A DNA stretch of 17,503 nucleotides from an uncultured Oscillospiraceae bacterium (GCA_905211675.1 CAJMBP010000032.1:1-17503), one strand, 5' to 3'. Numbered from the stretch's first letter, positions 6,168-13,946 are shown. Program-made: numbers and translations. Notes: generated by a model from the letters alone, not told the origin.

Positions 6168-7139
6168 TTAAAATAATTTAGGGTCTGAATTTAAATCTGT
6201 GCGTGTATGATTAAACAGCTTACGGTTGTCAAGCGCCCAAAGTCTGCCCGAAAAATCGTTGGCAACCGTGCCCTGAACTGCCTCGCGCATTTCATAAATA
6301 CGGGCGTCGAGCAGGTCAAGCTCGGACAAAACCTCTGCCTCAATAAACATAGGTCTTACAGCCGCGCCGAATTCGGGCTCGCCGTGATGCGACAGCACCA
6401 TGTGCTGAAGCAACACCGACACCCTGCGGTCAATGCCGAGTTTTTCGGCATAACGGTCAATTTGATTTGCACCCATTGCAAGATGGCCCAATAAATTACC
6501 CTCTATTGTGTAGCCGTCGGCAATGCCTGCATCGTTTACATTAAATTCCTGTAATTTTGAAATGTCGTGAAGTATTGCGCCCGAAAGCAACAGCTCGCGA
6601 TCGATAAACGGGTACACATTGCACACGCCCTCGCACAGCCTTACAATCGAAAGGGTGTGCATGAGCAATCCGCCGCGCACCGCATGGTGCAGCTTGTACG
6701 CCGCAGGCCAGTAAAGCAGTGCCGTTCGGTTATCGTTTAAAATTGCCGTAACAATCTGCTTTAAATTATTGTCGGTAAAAGCTTCGGCAATATTCAAAAG
6801 AGTATCAAACATCTGCTCCGAGCTGTAGCCCGATGTGCGCACAAAATCTTCGATATGCACATTGTCGGATTCAATCGTGTGCCTTATGCGCTCAATGCGA
6901 AGCTGATCGGCACCGTTGTACTGTGATATTGTACCCCTTATTTTAACAATGTCGTTTGCCTTATACTCGCCGTGCTCGGCTACATTGTAACGCCAAAGCT
7001 TACCGTTTATTTCACCCGTGCTGTCGCCCAAGGTAAAATCAAGATAGGTATCGCCCTTTGACGAGGTTTTGTTTTCAACGCTTTTTACAAGGCAAAAGCC
7101 ATCTACGCGGCCTGTGTTGTCAACGGTTGTAAAGTTCAT
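6168..7139 (-). CDS. YhaM-type 3'-5' exoribonuclease (OB fold plus HD domain)
   Basis: This 323-residue protein has the architecture of Firmicute YhaM, a metal-dependent 3'-5' exonuclease that trims RNA ends (B. subtilis YhaM is of similar size). Residues ~10-90 form an OB-fold nucleic-acid-binding domain. The HD domain follows with HHAVRGGLLMHT (H151, H152, H161), the HD pair H191-D192 in LHDISK, H219, SHH (H251-H252) and aspartates D275/D278 as further metal ligands. The ATG is preceded by AAGGAA. A promoter-like TTGATG-N17-TATAAT lies just upstream, so this gene may also be transcribed apart from the genes before it. DUF1858, trmK and rqcH follow downstream. Confidence 0.88.
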   Translation of the reverse strand: MNFTTVDNTGRVDGFCLVKSVENKTSSKGDTYLDFTLGDSTGEINGKLWRYNVAEHGEYKANDIVKIRGTISQYNGADQLRIERIRHTIESDNVHIEDFVRTSGYSSEQMFDTLLNIAEAFTDNNLKQIVTAILNDNRTALLYWPAAYKLHHAVRGGLLMHTLSIVRLCEGVCNVYPFIDRELLLSGAILHDISKLQEFNVNDAGIADGYTIEGNLLGHLAMGANQIDRYAEKLGIDRRVSVLLQHMVLSHHGEPEFGAAVRPMFIEAEVLSELDLLDARIYEMREAVQGTVANDFSGRLWALDNRKLFNHTRTDLNSDPKLF

Positions 7140-7177
7140 AAAAATGTTCCTTTATAATTTATTTGTTCCACTGTTCG

Positions 7178-7206
7178 ATTATATATCTAAACCGAAATTT
7201 CATCAA
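7178..7206 (-). promoter_or_regulatory. Internal promoter upstream of the yhaM-type gene
   Basis: On the minus strand, TTGATG (7206-7201) and TATAAT (7183-7178) are separated by 17 nt. The -35 box lies inside the last codons of the kinase-like gene and the -10 box lies in the 47-nt intergenic gap. It would drive yhaM and the RNA/translation genes after it independently of the cell-wall genes. Confidence 0.6.
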
Positions 7207-7696
7207 AAACAGCGTTATAAACAGCCTCGGCGCTTGTTTCTATCGAATTTCCGCTAAGCTCCACTGTAAAGTCGGCGGCTTTTTCGTAAAGCGGCGCACG
7301 CTCGTCGTAAAGGTCTTTGAGCGTAAAGCCGTCTTTAAGCACAACACCCCTTGATTTAAAATCTCCGAGCCGCTTTACCACCTCATCATAAGAAATTTTT
7401 AAATATACGACAACGCCGTTTTCTTTAAGTCGGCTTATGGCGTCGCTTCGGTAAATTGCGCTTCCGCCCGTAGAGATAACACAGCCGCTCGCTTTGAGTG
7501 ATGAGTTCACCTGTGCTTCAAGCTCCAAAAAGCCTTCGTTGCCAAGCTCGTCGATAAGCTCGGTTAAAAGTCTGCCCGTTTTAGCCACAATAACGCTGTC
7601 GGTGTCGATATATCCGTAATGAATTTTTTTGGCAAGCAAAATGCCGAGAGTGCTTTTGCCCGATCCCGGCATTCCGACTAAAATAATGTTTTTCAT
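7187..7696 (-). CDS. Shikimate-kinase-like P-loop kinase
   Basis: This 169-residue nucleoside-kinase-fold protein resembles shikimate kinase, which phosphorylates shikimate in aromatic amino-acid synthesis. Seen in the sequence: the P-loop GMPGSGKS (8-15), DTD (31-33), TGGS (76-79), R116 in the lid region and the LYDERAPLY motif with R133. The substrate-binding arginine that normally follows the Phe in the GExxFRxxE motif of shikimate kinases is replaced: here it reads GFLELE (55-60), with L57. The third glycine of the GGG motif is serine (S79). The protein may therefore use another substrate, or belong to a diverged clostridial subgroup annotated as shikimate kinase. No other shikimate-pathway gene is nearby. 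The start ATG has a rather distant AAAGGA site. Confidence 0.75.
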   Translation of the reverse strand: MKNIILVGMPGSGKSTLGILLAKKIHYGYIDTDSVIVAKTGRLLTELIDELGNEGFLELEAQVNSSLKASGCVISTGGSAIYRSDAISRLKENGVVVYLKISYDEVVKRLGDFKSRGVVLKDGFTLKDLYDERAPLYEKAADFTVELSGNSIETSAEAVYNAVFDEISV

Positions 7697-7719
7697 AACT
7701 TGATGTTTTATCCTTTTCC

Positions 7720-8904
7720 CTACTGCCCAGTAAAATCACGGTCGAAGGTTATTACGCAAACATAGGTTTTATCCGCCTCTTGAGCCGCTTTGCAAATAAT
7801 ATCGTTAAGCTCGGCCTCGCTCAATTTTAAATGCGAGGGTATAACAACATCAAAAATCAGATTTGTGCGCGTATTTGACGCGGGCGTCATTCTGAAATCG
7901 TGAAGTGTAAGTTTTTGATCGATTGATTTTAAAATGCTGACCATTGTTTGGCGAGCGGCAGTTACTGCGGCGTCATCTGTATCAATGGGGTCCATATGTA
8001 TAACCAGATTAACTCCCGTTTTTTCGCCTACCAGCTTTTCACAAAGGTCGATTTTTTCGTGACACGCAACCACATCGGTATCGTGCGGCACCTCAACATG
8101 AACCGAAGCAAACTGACGGCCCGGGCCGTAGTTATGAATTATAAGGTCGTGTATTCCGCAAAATTCGTCAAAGCTTAAAACGATATCGCTTATATCCTTA
8201 ATAAGCTTGGGCTCGGGCGGGCCGCCTAAAATTTGATCAAGCGTATCCTTGGCGGTTGTAAAGCCCGACCAGATAATAAATATGGCAACGCCTATCGCCA
8301 TTACGGCGTCGAGATTAAAGGGAAGATCTGCAAACCGTGCTATGATTGCCGAAATTAAAATTGCAGCGGTTGCAACGCAATCGTTAAGGCTGTCTTTTGC
8401 AGTGGCGGTAAGTGCCGAGGAATCAATAATTTTGCCTATCTTGCGATTAAAGGCGAACATCCAAAACTTTACCGCTATCGAAACCGCAAGCACCGCCATA
8501 GCCGTGCTTGTAAATGTGGGTGCGGCCGTGCCGTTTATCAAGGCTGAAACCGAATTTTTTAACAGCTCGAAGCCCACAAGTAGTATTGAAAACGCCACCA
8601 CAAACGCCGATATGTACTCCATTCTGCCGTGACCGAACGGGTGGTCGCGGTCGGCGGGCTTACCCGCAAGCTTAAAGCCCAAAAGCGTAATAAGCGAGGA
8701 TCCGAGGTCGGAAAGGTTGTTAAAGCCGTCAGCCGTGATAGAAAGACTGCCGCTTAAAAGACCCACCGTGATTTTAACGACGCTTAAAAGTATGTTGGCA
8801 AAAATACCCACGCCGCTTCCTAAATTGCCGTAGTTATTACGCACCGTCACAGATTTAGTGTCGGTGCGGTTTTTAACAAACAGTTTAATAAGCAAATCGG
8901 TCAT
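7720..8904 (-). CDS. Cation diffusion facilitator (CDF) family divalent metal exporter
   Basis: This 394-residue CDF transporter has about six membrane segments in the first ~215 residues and a ~170-residue cytoplasmic metal-binding C-terminal domain. It exports a divalent cation in exchange for protons. The TM2 motif is NNLSD (N62, D66) and the TM5 motif is DSLND (D171, D175). Aligned by eye with E. coli YiiP, these fall at the transport-site positions and give an N-D-D-D site. This pattern is reported for manganese-type CDFs such as MntE, rather than the D-D-H-D site of zinc carriers. DHPFGHGRMEY (87-97) is the conserved loop. Manganese specificity is inference. The start overlaps the ddl stop by one base. 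Co-transcription with ddl, an enzyme needing Mg or Mn, is suggestive only. Confidence 0.88.
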   Translation of the reverse strand: MTDLLIKLFVKNRTDTKSVTVRNNYGNLGSGVGIFANILLSVVKITVGLLSGSLSITADGFNNLSDLGSSLITLLGFKLAGKPADRDHPFGHGRMEYISAFVVAFSILLVGFELLKNSVSALINGTAAPTFTSTAMAVLAVSIAVKFWMFAFNRKIGKIIDSSALTATAKDSLNDCVATAAILISAIIARFADLPFNLDAVMAIGVAIFIIWSGFTTAKDTLDQILGGPPEPKLIKDISDIVLSFDEFCGIHDLIIHNYGPGRQFASVHVEVPHDTDVVACHEKIDLCEKLVGEKTGVNLVIHMDPIDTDDAAVTAARQTMVSILKSIDQKLTLHDFRMTPASNTRTNLIFDVVIPSHLKLSEAELNDIICKAAQEADKTYVCVITFDRDFTGQ

Positions 8905-10097
8905 TAAAGCTTTGCTCCTTTAGCGCCCTTTGAACCGAAGGACACACCCGATAAAATGTTTGTGTCAATAGTAAATGTAAGGTTAGCGCGGTTTCTCTGT
9001 CTGCGGAAGGCAATTTCTGCAAGGCGGTCTATCATATCGGTATATTTAAGCCCCGTCGCTTCCCACAAATAAAACGCAAGCGAGCCCGGAATGGTATTTA
9101 TTTCGTTTGCGTAAACCGAATTTGTTTCGGTGTCGAGCAAATAGTCTATTCTTACAACTCCGCTGGCGCCGATAGCCTTAAAAATTTTGCACGAAAGCTC
9201 ACGGATTTCATTTGCCTTTTCTTCGGGTAGGTCGGCGGGAATTTTGCGACCCAACGACGCCATACCCTTAGAAGCACCCTGACCCTTGCCGCCGCCTAAA
9301 TATTTATCGGCGTAAGAAAGTATTTCATCATTCATAAAAGGCTCCTCACAAACCGAAGCCTCACATTCGTCGGCGTCACCGATTACCGAACAGTTGATTT
9401 CACGCAATGAGGTAATCGCCCTTTCGACAAGCACGGTGTCCGAAAAGCTTATGGCAAGGCGAATTGCCTCGTCAAGCTCGGACTCACCGTTTACCTTGGT
9501 TATACCTACGCTCGAGCCCAAATTCACAGGCTTTACAATAAGCGGAAAACCGACCTTTTCTTTTATTTCGGCCATCACCGAATCTTTGTTAAGCGCATAT
9601 TCGCGCGCACGGAATTTAATGCAGTCGAGCACAGGCAGCCCTGCCGCTTTAAGAACATCCTTAAAAACCGCCTTATCCATACCGACAGCGGCGGATATTA
9701 TGTCACAGCTTATATAAGGAAGCCCCAAAAATTCGAAAAATCCCGCTATTGTGCCGTCTTCGCAGTTTGTTCCGTGAACTATCGGAAATGCAAGGTCGAT
9801 TTTTACATCGGGCGCTTTTTTAAACCGTTTTTGTTCGAGTCGGTGCATAACAACACCGTTTTCGGAGCTTATAAGCGTTACCTTATCTGCGCTTTTTATA
9901 AGCGAGGGAATATCACGGTAATTTTCTATTTCAAAAAGTTTATCGCCTGTGTACATGGCGCCGTCTTTTGCAACATACACGGGGATTGCATTATATTTTT
10001 CACGGTCCATCGCGCGCATTGCCTGAACTGCCGAGATAATCGACACCTCGTGCTCAACGCTTCTGCAACCAAAAAATACCGCTGTGTTTATTTTCAT
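8904..10097 (-). CDS. ddl: D-alanine--D-alanine ligase
   Basis: This 397-residue ATP-grasp enzyme makes the D-Ala-D-Ala dipeptide for peptidoglycan precursors. Motifs seen: VEHEVSII (14-21, with E15 for the first D-Ala), HGTNCEDG (109-115 region), VKPVNLGSSVGI (188-199), the omega-loop entry DKYLGGG with Y266, DYLLD (318-322) and NEINTIPGS (331-339) for Mg and the second substrate. Tyrosine in the KY motif is what D-Ala-D-Ala ligases carry; D-Ala-D-Lac enzymes usually have Phe or another residue there, so vancomycin-type resistance is not indicated. The omega loop is glycine-rich. A ~30-residue C-terminal tail ending GSKGAKGAKL makes it longer than the usual ~350. It follows the MurF-like gene by 15 nt, with an AGAGG ribosome-binding site, so substrate-making and substrate-using enzymes are paired. 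Confidence 0.9.
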   Translation of the reverse strand: MKINTAVFFGCRSVEHEVSIISAVQAMRAMDREKYNAIPVYVAKDGAMYTGDKLFEIENYRDIPSLIKSADKVTLISSENGVVMHRLEQKRFKKAPDVKIDLAFPIVHGTNCEDGTIAGFFEFLGLPYISCDIISAAVGMDKAVFKDVLKAAGLPVLDCIKFRAREYALNKDSVMAEIKEKVGFPLIVKPVNLGSSVGITKVNGESELDEAIRLAISFSDTVLVERAITSLREINCSVIGDADECEASVCEEPFMNDEILSYADKYLGGGKGQGASKGMASLGRKIPADLPEEKANEIRELSCKIFKAIGASGVVRIDYLLDTETNSVYANEINTIPGSLAFYLWEATGLKYTDMIDRLAEIAFRRQRNRANLTFTIDTNILSGVSFGSKGAKGAKL

Positions 10098-10112
10098 TTT
10101 AAAAACCTCTAA

Positions 10113-11687
10113 TCAGTTTAAATAATTGTCGGGCAAATCATTTTCAAGCAAAACTATACTGTCGCCGTTTGCCATTGGTGTATAAATTTCCATAGCCTCT
10201 TTAAAGCTTGATACAACATAAACATTTTCTTTGTTAAAATCGGTGGTGTTTATTGCGTCAAGCATAGGCTTTGAGCGGTTTTGACCCACAAGAATTATTA
10301 TATCACAATATTTTGCCGCCTGCAACGCCAGCGCGTAATTGCAGTCGTACTCGCGGTCGCCGAGCTCTATAAGACCGGGGGTTATAATAACCTTTTTCCT
10401 GTTCTCAAACGAGCCTAACACCCTCACCGCTTCAAGACAGCCTTCGGGGTTGGAGTTATAGGCGTCGTCAATAAGCAGAGAGCCGTTAATGTAGCTTTTA
10501 AGCTCTAAACGGTGCTCGGTGGGCTTTAAGGAGCTTATTGCAAATTTAATGTCGTTGTCGCTAACATCCAGAATATGCGCCATTGCCGCCGCCGCCAAAA
10601 TGTCGGCAACCGAATGAAAACCTAAAAGCCGTGTGCTTACGGTAAATTCACCGCCGTCAAGGCACAGGTCAAAGGTGGTGCCGCTTTCACCGCAAAATAT
10701 ATTTTTTGCCGAATATTTTGTGCCCTCACCGAAATATGAAACATCATTTCGCCTGTCGGCACGCTCTCTTATTCCCTCGCTGTCAAGGTTTGCAAGCGTT
10801 ATACCGCCTTTTTTGCCGACAGCGTCGGCAAGCTCAAACTTGGTTTTAAAAACATTATCAACCGATTTAAAGGTTTCGATGTGCTGTTCTCCGACCGAGG
10901 TTATTATGCCGTAATCGGGTGAAACAATATCGCAAATTTCTTTTATATCGCCCGGCGACTTTGCACCCATTTCACATATAAACACCTGCGTTTGAGGTTT
11001 AATCGCGGTTCGTACCGTTTTTACGACACCCATAGGTGTGTTAAAGCTTTGCGGTGTGCAAACGGTGTTGAATTTTTCGCTCAAAATACGGTTGAGTATA
11101 AATTTTGTGGTGGTTTTGCCAAAACTGCCTGTAATACCGATTACGGTAAGGCTTTTGTGCGATTTTAAAATGCGTTTGGCATCGTTAACATACCACCTTG
11201 CCGCCGCCTTTTCTATGGGATAGGTTATAAGCCAAACGACTACTGTTAATATTGGCGACACTACCGACAGCGCAACGCAAAGCACGCGCGATATTTCGCC
11301 GAACAGCGTGTAAAACGAAAAAATACTTCCGTAAAGCAGAATGCCTAAAACTATAACTGCGGTAATATAAAGGCGCTTTATTCTTGCCGTAAAAACAAGT
11401 TTTTTAATCGATTTTTTGCGTGTTTTAATGTTTAAAGCTATTCTTACCGCCAAAAGCAGCACCGCCGTAACAAGGCTCGGTACCGATTTGCCGTTTATTA
11501 TTAAGAATGTAAGCACGCAGTACAAAATCGCGCTTACGGCAAGTTCTAATGTGTAGGACTTATTTATCCATTTAAAATATCTTGACAAAAAGTAGGAATT
11601 TTGTTGCAGCATTTGCAGCTGACGGTAGAGCGAAAACACAGCGCTCACCGAAACCAGCAATATAGCCGCGAAGGTTATATACGGCAT
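10113..11687 (-). CDS. Membrane-anchored MurF-like Mur ligase
   Basis: This 524-residue protein has a Mur-ligase C-terminal two-thirds. The ATP loop is GITGSFGKTTT (184-194), with EMGA (239-242), GEQHIETF (266-273), TEHRLE (390-395, R393) and the MurF-type DDAYNSNP (407-414). MurF adds D-Ala-D-Ala to the UDP-MurNAc-tripeptide in the cytoplasm. The first ~160 residues are not the usual uridine-binding MurF domain. They contain about five hydrophobic segments (~3-21, 45-65, 69-85, 106-128, 132-156) separated by basic loops. The catalytic part should sit on the cytoplasmic face of the membrane. Whether it acts on UDP-precursors or on a lipid-linked substrate cannot be read from the sequence. It lies directly before ddl, which makes its probable dipeptide substrate. 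No frameshift is seen. Confidence 0.8.
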   Translation of the reverse strand: MPYITFAAILLVSVSAVFSLYRQLQMLQQNSYFLSRYFKWINKSYTLELAVSAILYCVLTFLIINGKSVPSLVTAVLLLAVRIALNIKTRKKSIKKLVFTARIKRLYITAVIVLGILLYGSIFSFYTLFGEISRVLCVALSVVSPILTVVVWLITYPIEKAAARWYVNDAKRILKSHKSLTVIGITGSFGKTTTKFILNRILSEKFNTVCTPQSFNTPMGVVKTVRTAIKPQTQVFICEMGAKSPGDIKEICDIVSPDYGIITSVGEQHIETFKSVDNVFKTKFELADAVGKKGGITLANLDSEGIRERADRRNDVSYFGEGTKYSAKNIFCGESGTTFDLCLDGGEFTVSTRLLGFHSVADILAAAAMAHILDVSDNDIKFAISSLKPTEHRLELKSYINGSLLIDDAYNSNPEGCLEAVRVLGSFENRKKVIITPGLIELGDREYDCNYALALQAAKYCDIIILVGQNRSKPMLDAINTTDFNKENVYVVSSFKEAMEIYTPMANGDSIVLLENDLPDNYLN

Positions 11688-11703
11688 AATTTTACCTCAA
11701 ATC

Positions 11704-12465
11704 TTATTTTATAAAGCTTCTGAGAATCGCATGCGCCTCATAAGGCTTTTCGCAAAACGAAAAGTGACCCGTGCCCTTAATTATGCAAAGCCCCGCATCG
11801 GGAATAAGGCTCTCTATTGTTTTGGCGTCTTCAAGCGGAGTTGCGGTATCGTTTTCGCCCCAAATAAGAAGCGTGGGGCATTTGATGTTGGGCAATATTT
11901 CACGAATGTCGGTGTTAACCAAATTTACCAAGGTTTTTCTGAGCACCTCGGGCGCCGCGTTATAATCTGCCGAGCCGTAGTGCGCGCGAGCGCGGTTAAG
12001 TAAACCCTGCGTATGATTTTTTAAAGGCGGCAGGGTAAGCACCCTTTTAATTATTTTAAAATTTCGGGCTCGCATTTTTTGCCTGAAAGATTTTTTCGGT
12101 ATCAGACCCGCCGCGTCAAGCAACACTATTTCAGGCGGATTAACTCTGCCGTCGGCAACCGTTTTCATTACAACTCTGCCGCCGTGCGAGTGGCCTATCA
12201 TAATGGGGTTGTCGAGCTTCATCGCATTTATAAATTCAAGCACAAAATCGCAATAGTCGTCTAAATTCCACGGCTCATGCATTGTCTCGGTGCCCCCGCA
12301 ACCGGGAAAATTCACGGCGTAAAGTCTGCATCGATCGCCCAGCGCCGCCGCTATACCGCGGTAGGTGTCAAACGACGCACCCCAGCCGTGCAAAAGCAAA
12401 ACCGGTATGCTACCCTCGCCCCAAATTTGATATTCAGTTTTAAGTCCCTTTATTTCAGTAAACAT
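11704..12465 (-). CDS. Alpha/beta hydrolase
   Basis: This 253-residue alpha/beta-hydrolase fold protein has a complete catalytic triad: nucleophile S93 in GHSHGG (91-96), D206 in WGENDTATP and H234 in GTGHFSF. The oxyanion-hole motif is LLLHGWGAS (23-31). A helical cap domain lies around 120-185 and is rich in basic residues. There is no signal peptide, so it is cytoplasmic. It is the first gene after a good promoter and 16 nt before the MurF-like gene. The substrate is unknown. The position suggests, but does not prove, a link to cell-envelope metabolism. The ATG is preceded by GGAG. Confidence 0.87.
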   Translation of the reverse strand: MFTEIKGLKTEYQIWGEGSIPVLLLHGWGASFDTYRGIAAALGDRCRLYAVNFPGCGGTETMHEPWNLDDYCDFVLEFINAMKLDNPIMIGHSHGGRVVMKTVADGRVNPPEIVLLDAAGLIPKKSFRQKMRARNFKIIKRVLTLPPLKNHTQGLLNRARAHYGSADYNAAPEVLRKTLVNLVNTDIREILPNIKCPTLLIWGENDTATPLEDAKTIESLIPDAGLCIIKGTGHFSFCEKPYEAHAILRSFIK

Positions 12466-12490
12466 AAAACCACTCCGATTATTACATACT

Positions 12491-12518
12491 TTGTTATTAT
12501 ATCATTTTATTTTATACA
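12491..12518 (+). promoter_or_regulatory. Possible plus-strand promoter of the TSUP gene pair
   Basis: TTGTTA (12491-12496) and TATACA (12513-12518) are separated by 16 nt. They overlap the hydrolase promoter on the other strand, so the two divergent units could interfere with each other. The region is very AT-rich and other matches are possible. Confidence 0.35.
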
Positions 12519-12524
12519 TTACAA
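12496..12524 (-). promoter_or_regulatory. Promoter of the hydrolase-MurF-ddl gene run
   Basis: On the minus strand, TTGTAA (12524-12519) and TATAAT (12501-12496) are separated by 17 nt. They lie ~30 nt before the ATG of the alpha/beta hydrolase, the first gene of the long minus-strand run. No operator-like repeat stands out. Confidence 0.75.
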
Positions 12525-12570
12525 TAGCATTTTTTGTACTTATCAGGTCAAAATATTGTTGGTGATTTAT

Positions 12571-12933
12571 TTGAAAAACATTAAAAAGCTTTTAAAACCG
12601 ACAATTCTGGGTTTGGGCGTAGGGTTTATAAACGGTGTGTTCGGCGCGGGCGGCGGAATGCTTGCAGTGCCTATTTTAAAGAGCGAAGGGTTAAGTCAAA
12701 AAAGCGCTCATGCAAACGCAGTAGCCGTTATACTGCCTATAACCGTTTTAAGCGCCGTGCTTTATTTGGTTAAGGGCAGCGTATCGCTTGCCGACAGCCT
12801 TGCTTTTATACCCACAGGGCTTATAGGCTCGGTTATAGCCGCCTTCGCACTTCAAAAATTTTCGAATAAATGGCTTCAAAAAATATTTGCGGCATTTATG
12901 ATTTACGCAGGCGTACGCCTGCTTTTAAGATGA
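12571..12933 (+). CDS. TSUP-family (TauE/SafE-like) permease, first half-size subunit
   Basis: This 120-residue protein has about four membrane segments and the TSUP repeat motif GFINGVFGAGGGMLAVPIL (17-35 region). TSUP proteins export or import small anions such as sulfite or organosulfonates and are normally ~250 residues with two such repeats; this is one repeat. The reading frame stays open far upstream, but that part has no membrane-protein character and crosses the hydrolase promoter. I therefore place the start at TTG 12571, with GGTGA ~7 nt before it. The next gene overlaps its stop by 4 nt and encodes the other half, so the two probably assemble together. The substrate is unknown. 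Confidence 0.75.
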   Translation: MKNIKKLLKPTILGLGVGFINGVFGAGGGMLAVPILKSEGLSQKSAHANAVAVILPITVLSAVLYLVKGSVSLADSLAFIPTGLIGSVIAAFALQKFSNKWLQKIFAAFMIYAGVRLLLR

Positions 12934-13295
12934 ACATCGGTGCCCTTTTAGCAGGGCTTTTTTCGGGAATAATCGGCGGTATGGGGCTGGGCGGCGGCGC
13001 CGTGCTTATCATATATCTTACCGTTTTTAAAAATACGGAACAGCTGCGTGCACAGGGCATAAATCTGCTGTTTTTTATACCCATAGCAATAACCGCGGTT
13101 ATAATATACGCATTTAAAAAGCAAATAAAATGGAAGATAACCCTGCCTATTGCCGCAGGCGGCGTGTTGGGCGCGGCAGGCGGATTTTTTCTCACCGATA
13201 TTATAGGCGGCAATTTCACCTCAAAGCTGTTCGGCGGCTTTTTGATTTTGTTGGGGCTTAAAGAAATATTTTCCAAAAATAAAACTAAACCTTGA
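12930..13295 (+). CDS. TSUP-family (TauE/SafE-like) permease, second half-size subunit
   Basis: This 121-residue protein starts MNIGALLAGLFSG and has about four membrane segments. It repeats the TSUP signature as GLFSGIIGGMGLGGGAVLII, ending in a basic tail (SKNKTKP). The ATG overlaps the stop of the first half (ATGA), so translation is coupled. Together the pair equals one full TSUP transporter of ~240 residues. An upstream in-frame ATG at 12870 lies inside the first gene and would add 20 hydrophilic residues, so I reject it. The lexA -35 box overlaps its stop codon. Confidence 0.8.
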   Translation: MNIGALLAGLFSGIIGGMGLGGGAVLIIYLTVFKNTEQLRAQGINLLFFIPIAITAVIIYAFKKQIKWKITLPIAAGGVLGAAGGFFLTDIIGGNFTSKLFGGFLILLGLKEIFSKNKTKP

Positions 13296-13321
13296 AAAGC
13301 GGGCGACACCTGTGCTATAAT
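13292..13321 (+). promoter_or_regulatory. lexA promoter
   Basis: TTGAAA (13292-13297) and TATAAT (13316-13321) are separated by 18 nt. The -35 box overlaps the stop codon of the preceding TSUP gene. Transcription should begin near 13328, inside the SOS box. Confidence 0.75.
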
Positions 13322-13326
13322 CAAGA

Positions 13327-13340
13327 CGAATAAATGTTCG
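13327..13340 (+). promoter_or_regulatory. LexA operator (SOS box), autoregulatory
   Basis: CGAATAAATGTTCG is a 14-nt near-palindrome close to the Gram-positive LexA box (CGAAC, four variable bases, GTTCG). Its left arm has T where C is expected. It sits at the predicted transcription start of lexA, so binding would block initiation, as expected for LexA autoregulation. Confidence 0.8.
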
Positions 13341-13354
13341 GTGAGGTGTTGTAA

Positions 13355-13942
13355 TTGGATAAATCTCCTTTAACCCCAAAGCAAGAGGCGGTTTATAACT
13401 TTATTGTCAAAAAAATGCAAAACGGTATTCCGCCTACGGTGCGTGAAATTTGTGCCGTTACGGGTATTAAGTCAACCTCTACCGTGCACGCAATACTAAA
13501 CACACTTGAAGAGCAGGGTTACATTTTACGCGACGCAAAGTATTCAAGAGCAATTCGCCTTGAAAACAATTTTGACGCGTCTATGGTGCCGCTTGTAGGC
13601 CGAGTTACCGCAGGTCAGCCCATTTTGGCAGTAGAGCAAATCGAAGACTATATACCCTACCCCGTAAAAGATGCCGAAGGTCTTTTTGCGCTCAAAGTCA
13701 CGGGGCTTAGTATGCGCGATGCCGGAATACTTGACGGCGACATAGTTATTGCCGACAAAAACGCCCCCTGCCACAGCGGCGATATAATCATAGGTATGGA
13801 CGGCGAGGATGCCACTGTTAAACGCTTGATTATAAAGGGCTCTCAGGTAATATTTATGCCCGAAAATCCCGATTTTTCACCTATTTACCCCGAAAAACCG
13901 TCGGTTCTCGGCAAGGTGATAGGAAGCTTCAGAAAGTATTAA
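13355..13942 (+). CDS. lexA: LexA repressor of the SOS regulon
   Basis: This 195-residue transcriptional repressor self-cleaves when stimulated by RecA filaments. The winged-helix DNA-binding domain covers ~1-70, with the helix-turn-helix around 28-50 (TVREICAVTGIKSTSTVHAILNTL region). The hinge cleavage site is A86-G87 in GRVTAGQPI. The peptidase dyad is S119 in GLSMRDAGI and K156 in DATVKRL. The C-terminal S24 fold ends at GSFRKY. The start is TTG 13355 with GAGGTG just upstream, and no better ATG fits the conserved N-terminus. It has its own promoter and SOS box. rnhA follows after 4 nt, so RNase HI may be induced with it under DNA damage. Confidence 0.95.
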   Translation: MDKSPLTPKQEAVYNFIVKKMQNGIPPTVREICAVTGIKSTSTVHAILNTLEEQGYILRDAKYSRAIRLENNFDASMVPLVGRVTAGQPILAVEQIEDYIPYPVKDAEGLFALKVTGLSMRDAGILDGDIVIADKNAPCHSGDIIIGMDGEDATVKRLIIKGSQVIFMPENPDFSPIYPEKPSVLGKVIGSFRKY

Positions 13943-13946
13943 GATT

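Noticed and set aside
7140..7186. SOS box-like CGAAC near the yhaM promoter
   Set aside because: Only one half-site (CGAAC) is present and the second arm does not match, so it does not form a LexA palindrome.
8904..10097. VanA-type D-Ala-D-Lac ligase (glycopeptide resistance)
   Set aside because: The omega-loop entry keeps the KY tyrosine of D-Ala-D-Ala ligases, and no vanH, vanX or vanRS-type genes are nearby.
12277..12570. N-terminal extension of the first TSUP gene by 98 residues
   Set aside because: The extension overlaps the hydrolase gene antisense and its promoter and lacks membrane-protein character. TTG 12571 with GGTGA upstream gives a normal half-TSUP start.
12896..13324. 142-residue minus-strand open frame opposite the second TSUP gene
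   Set aside because: It is proline- and lysine-rich with no family resemblance. The plus frame shows clear TSUP motifs and membrane segments.
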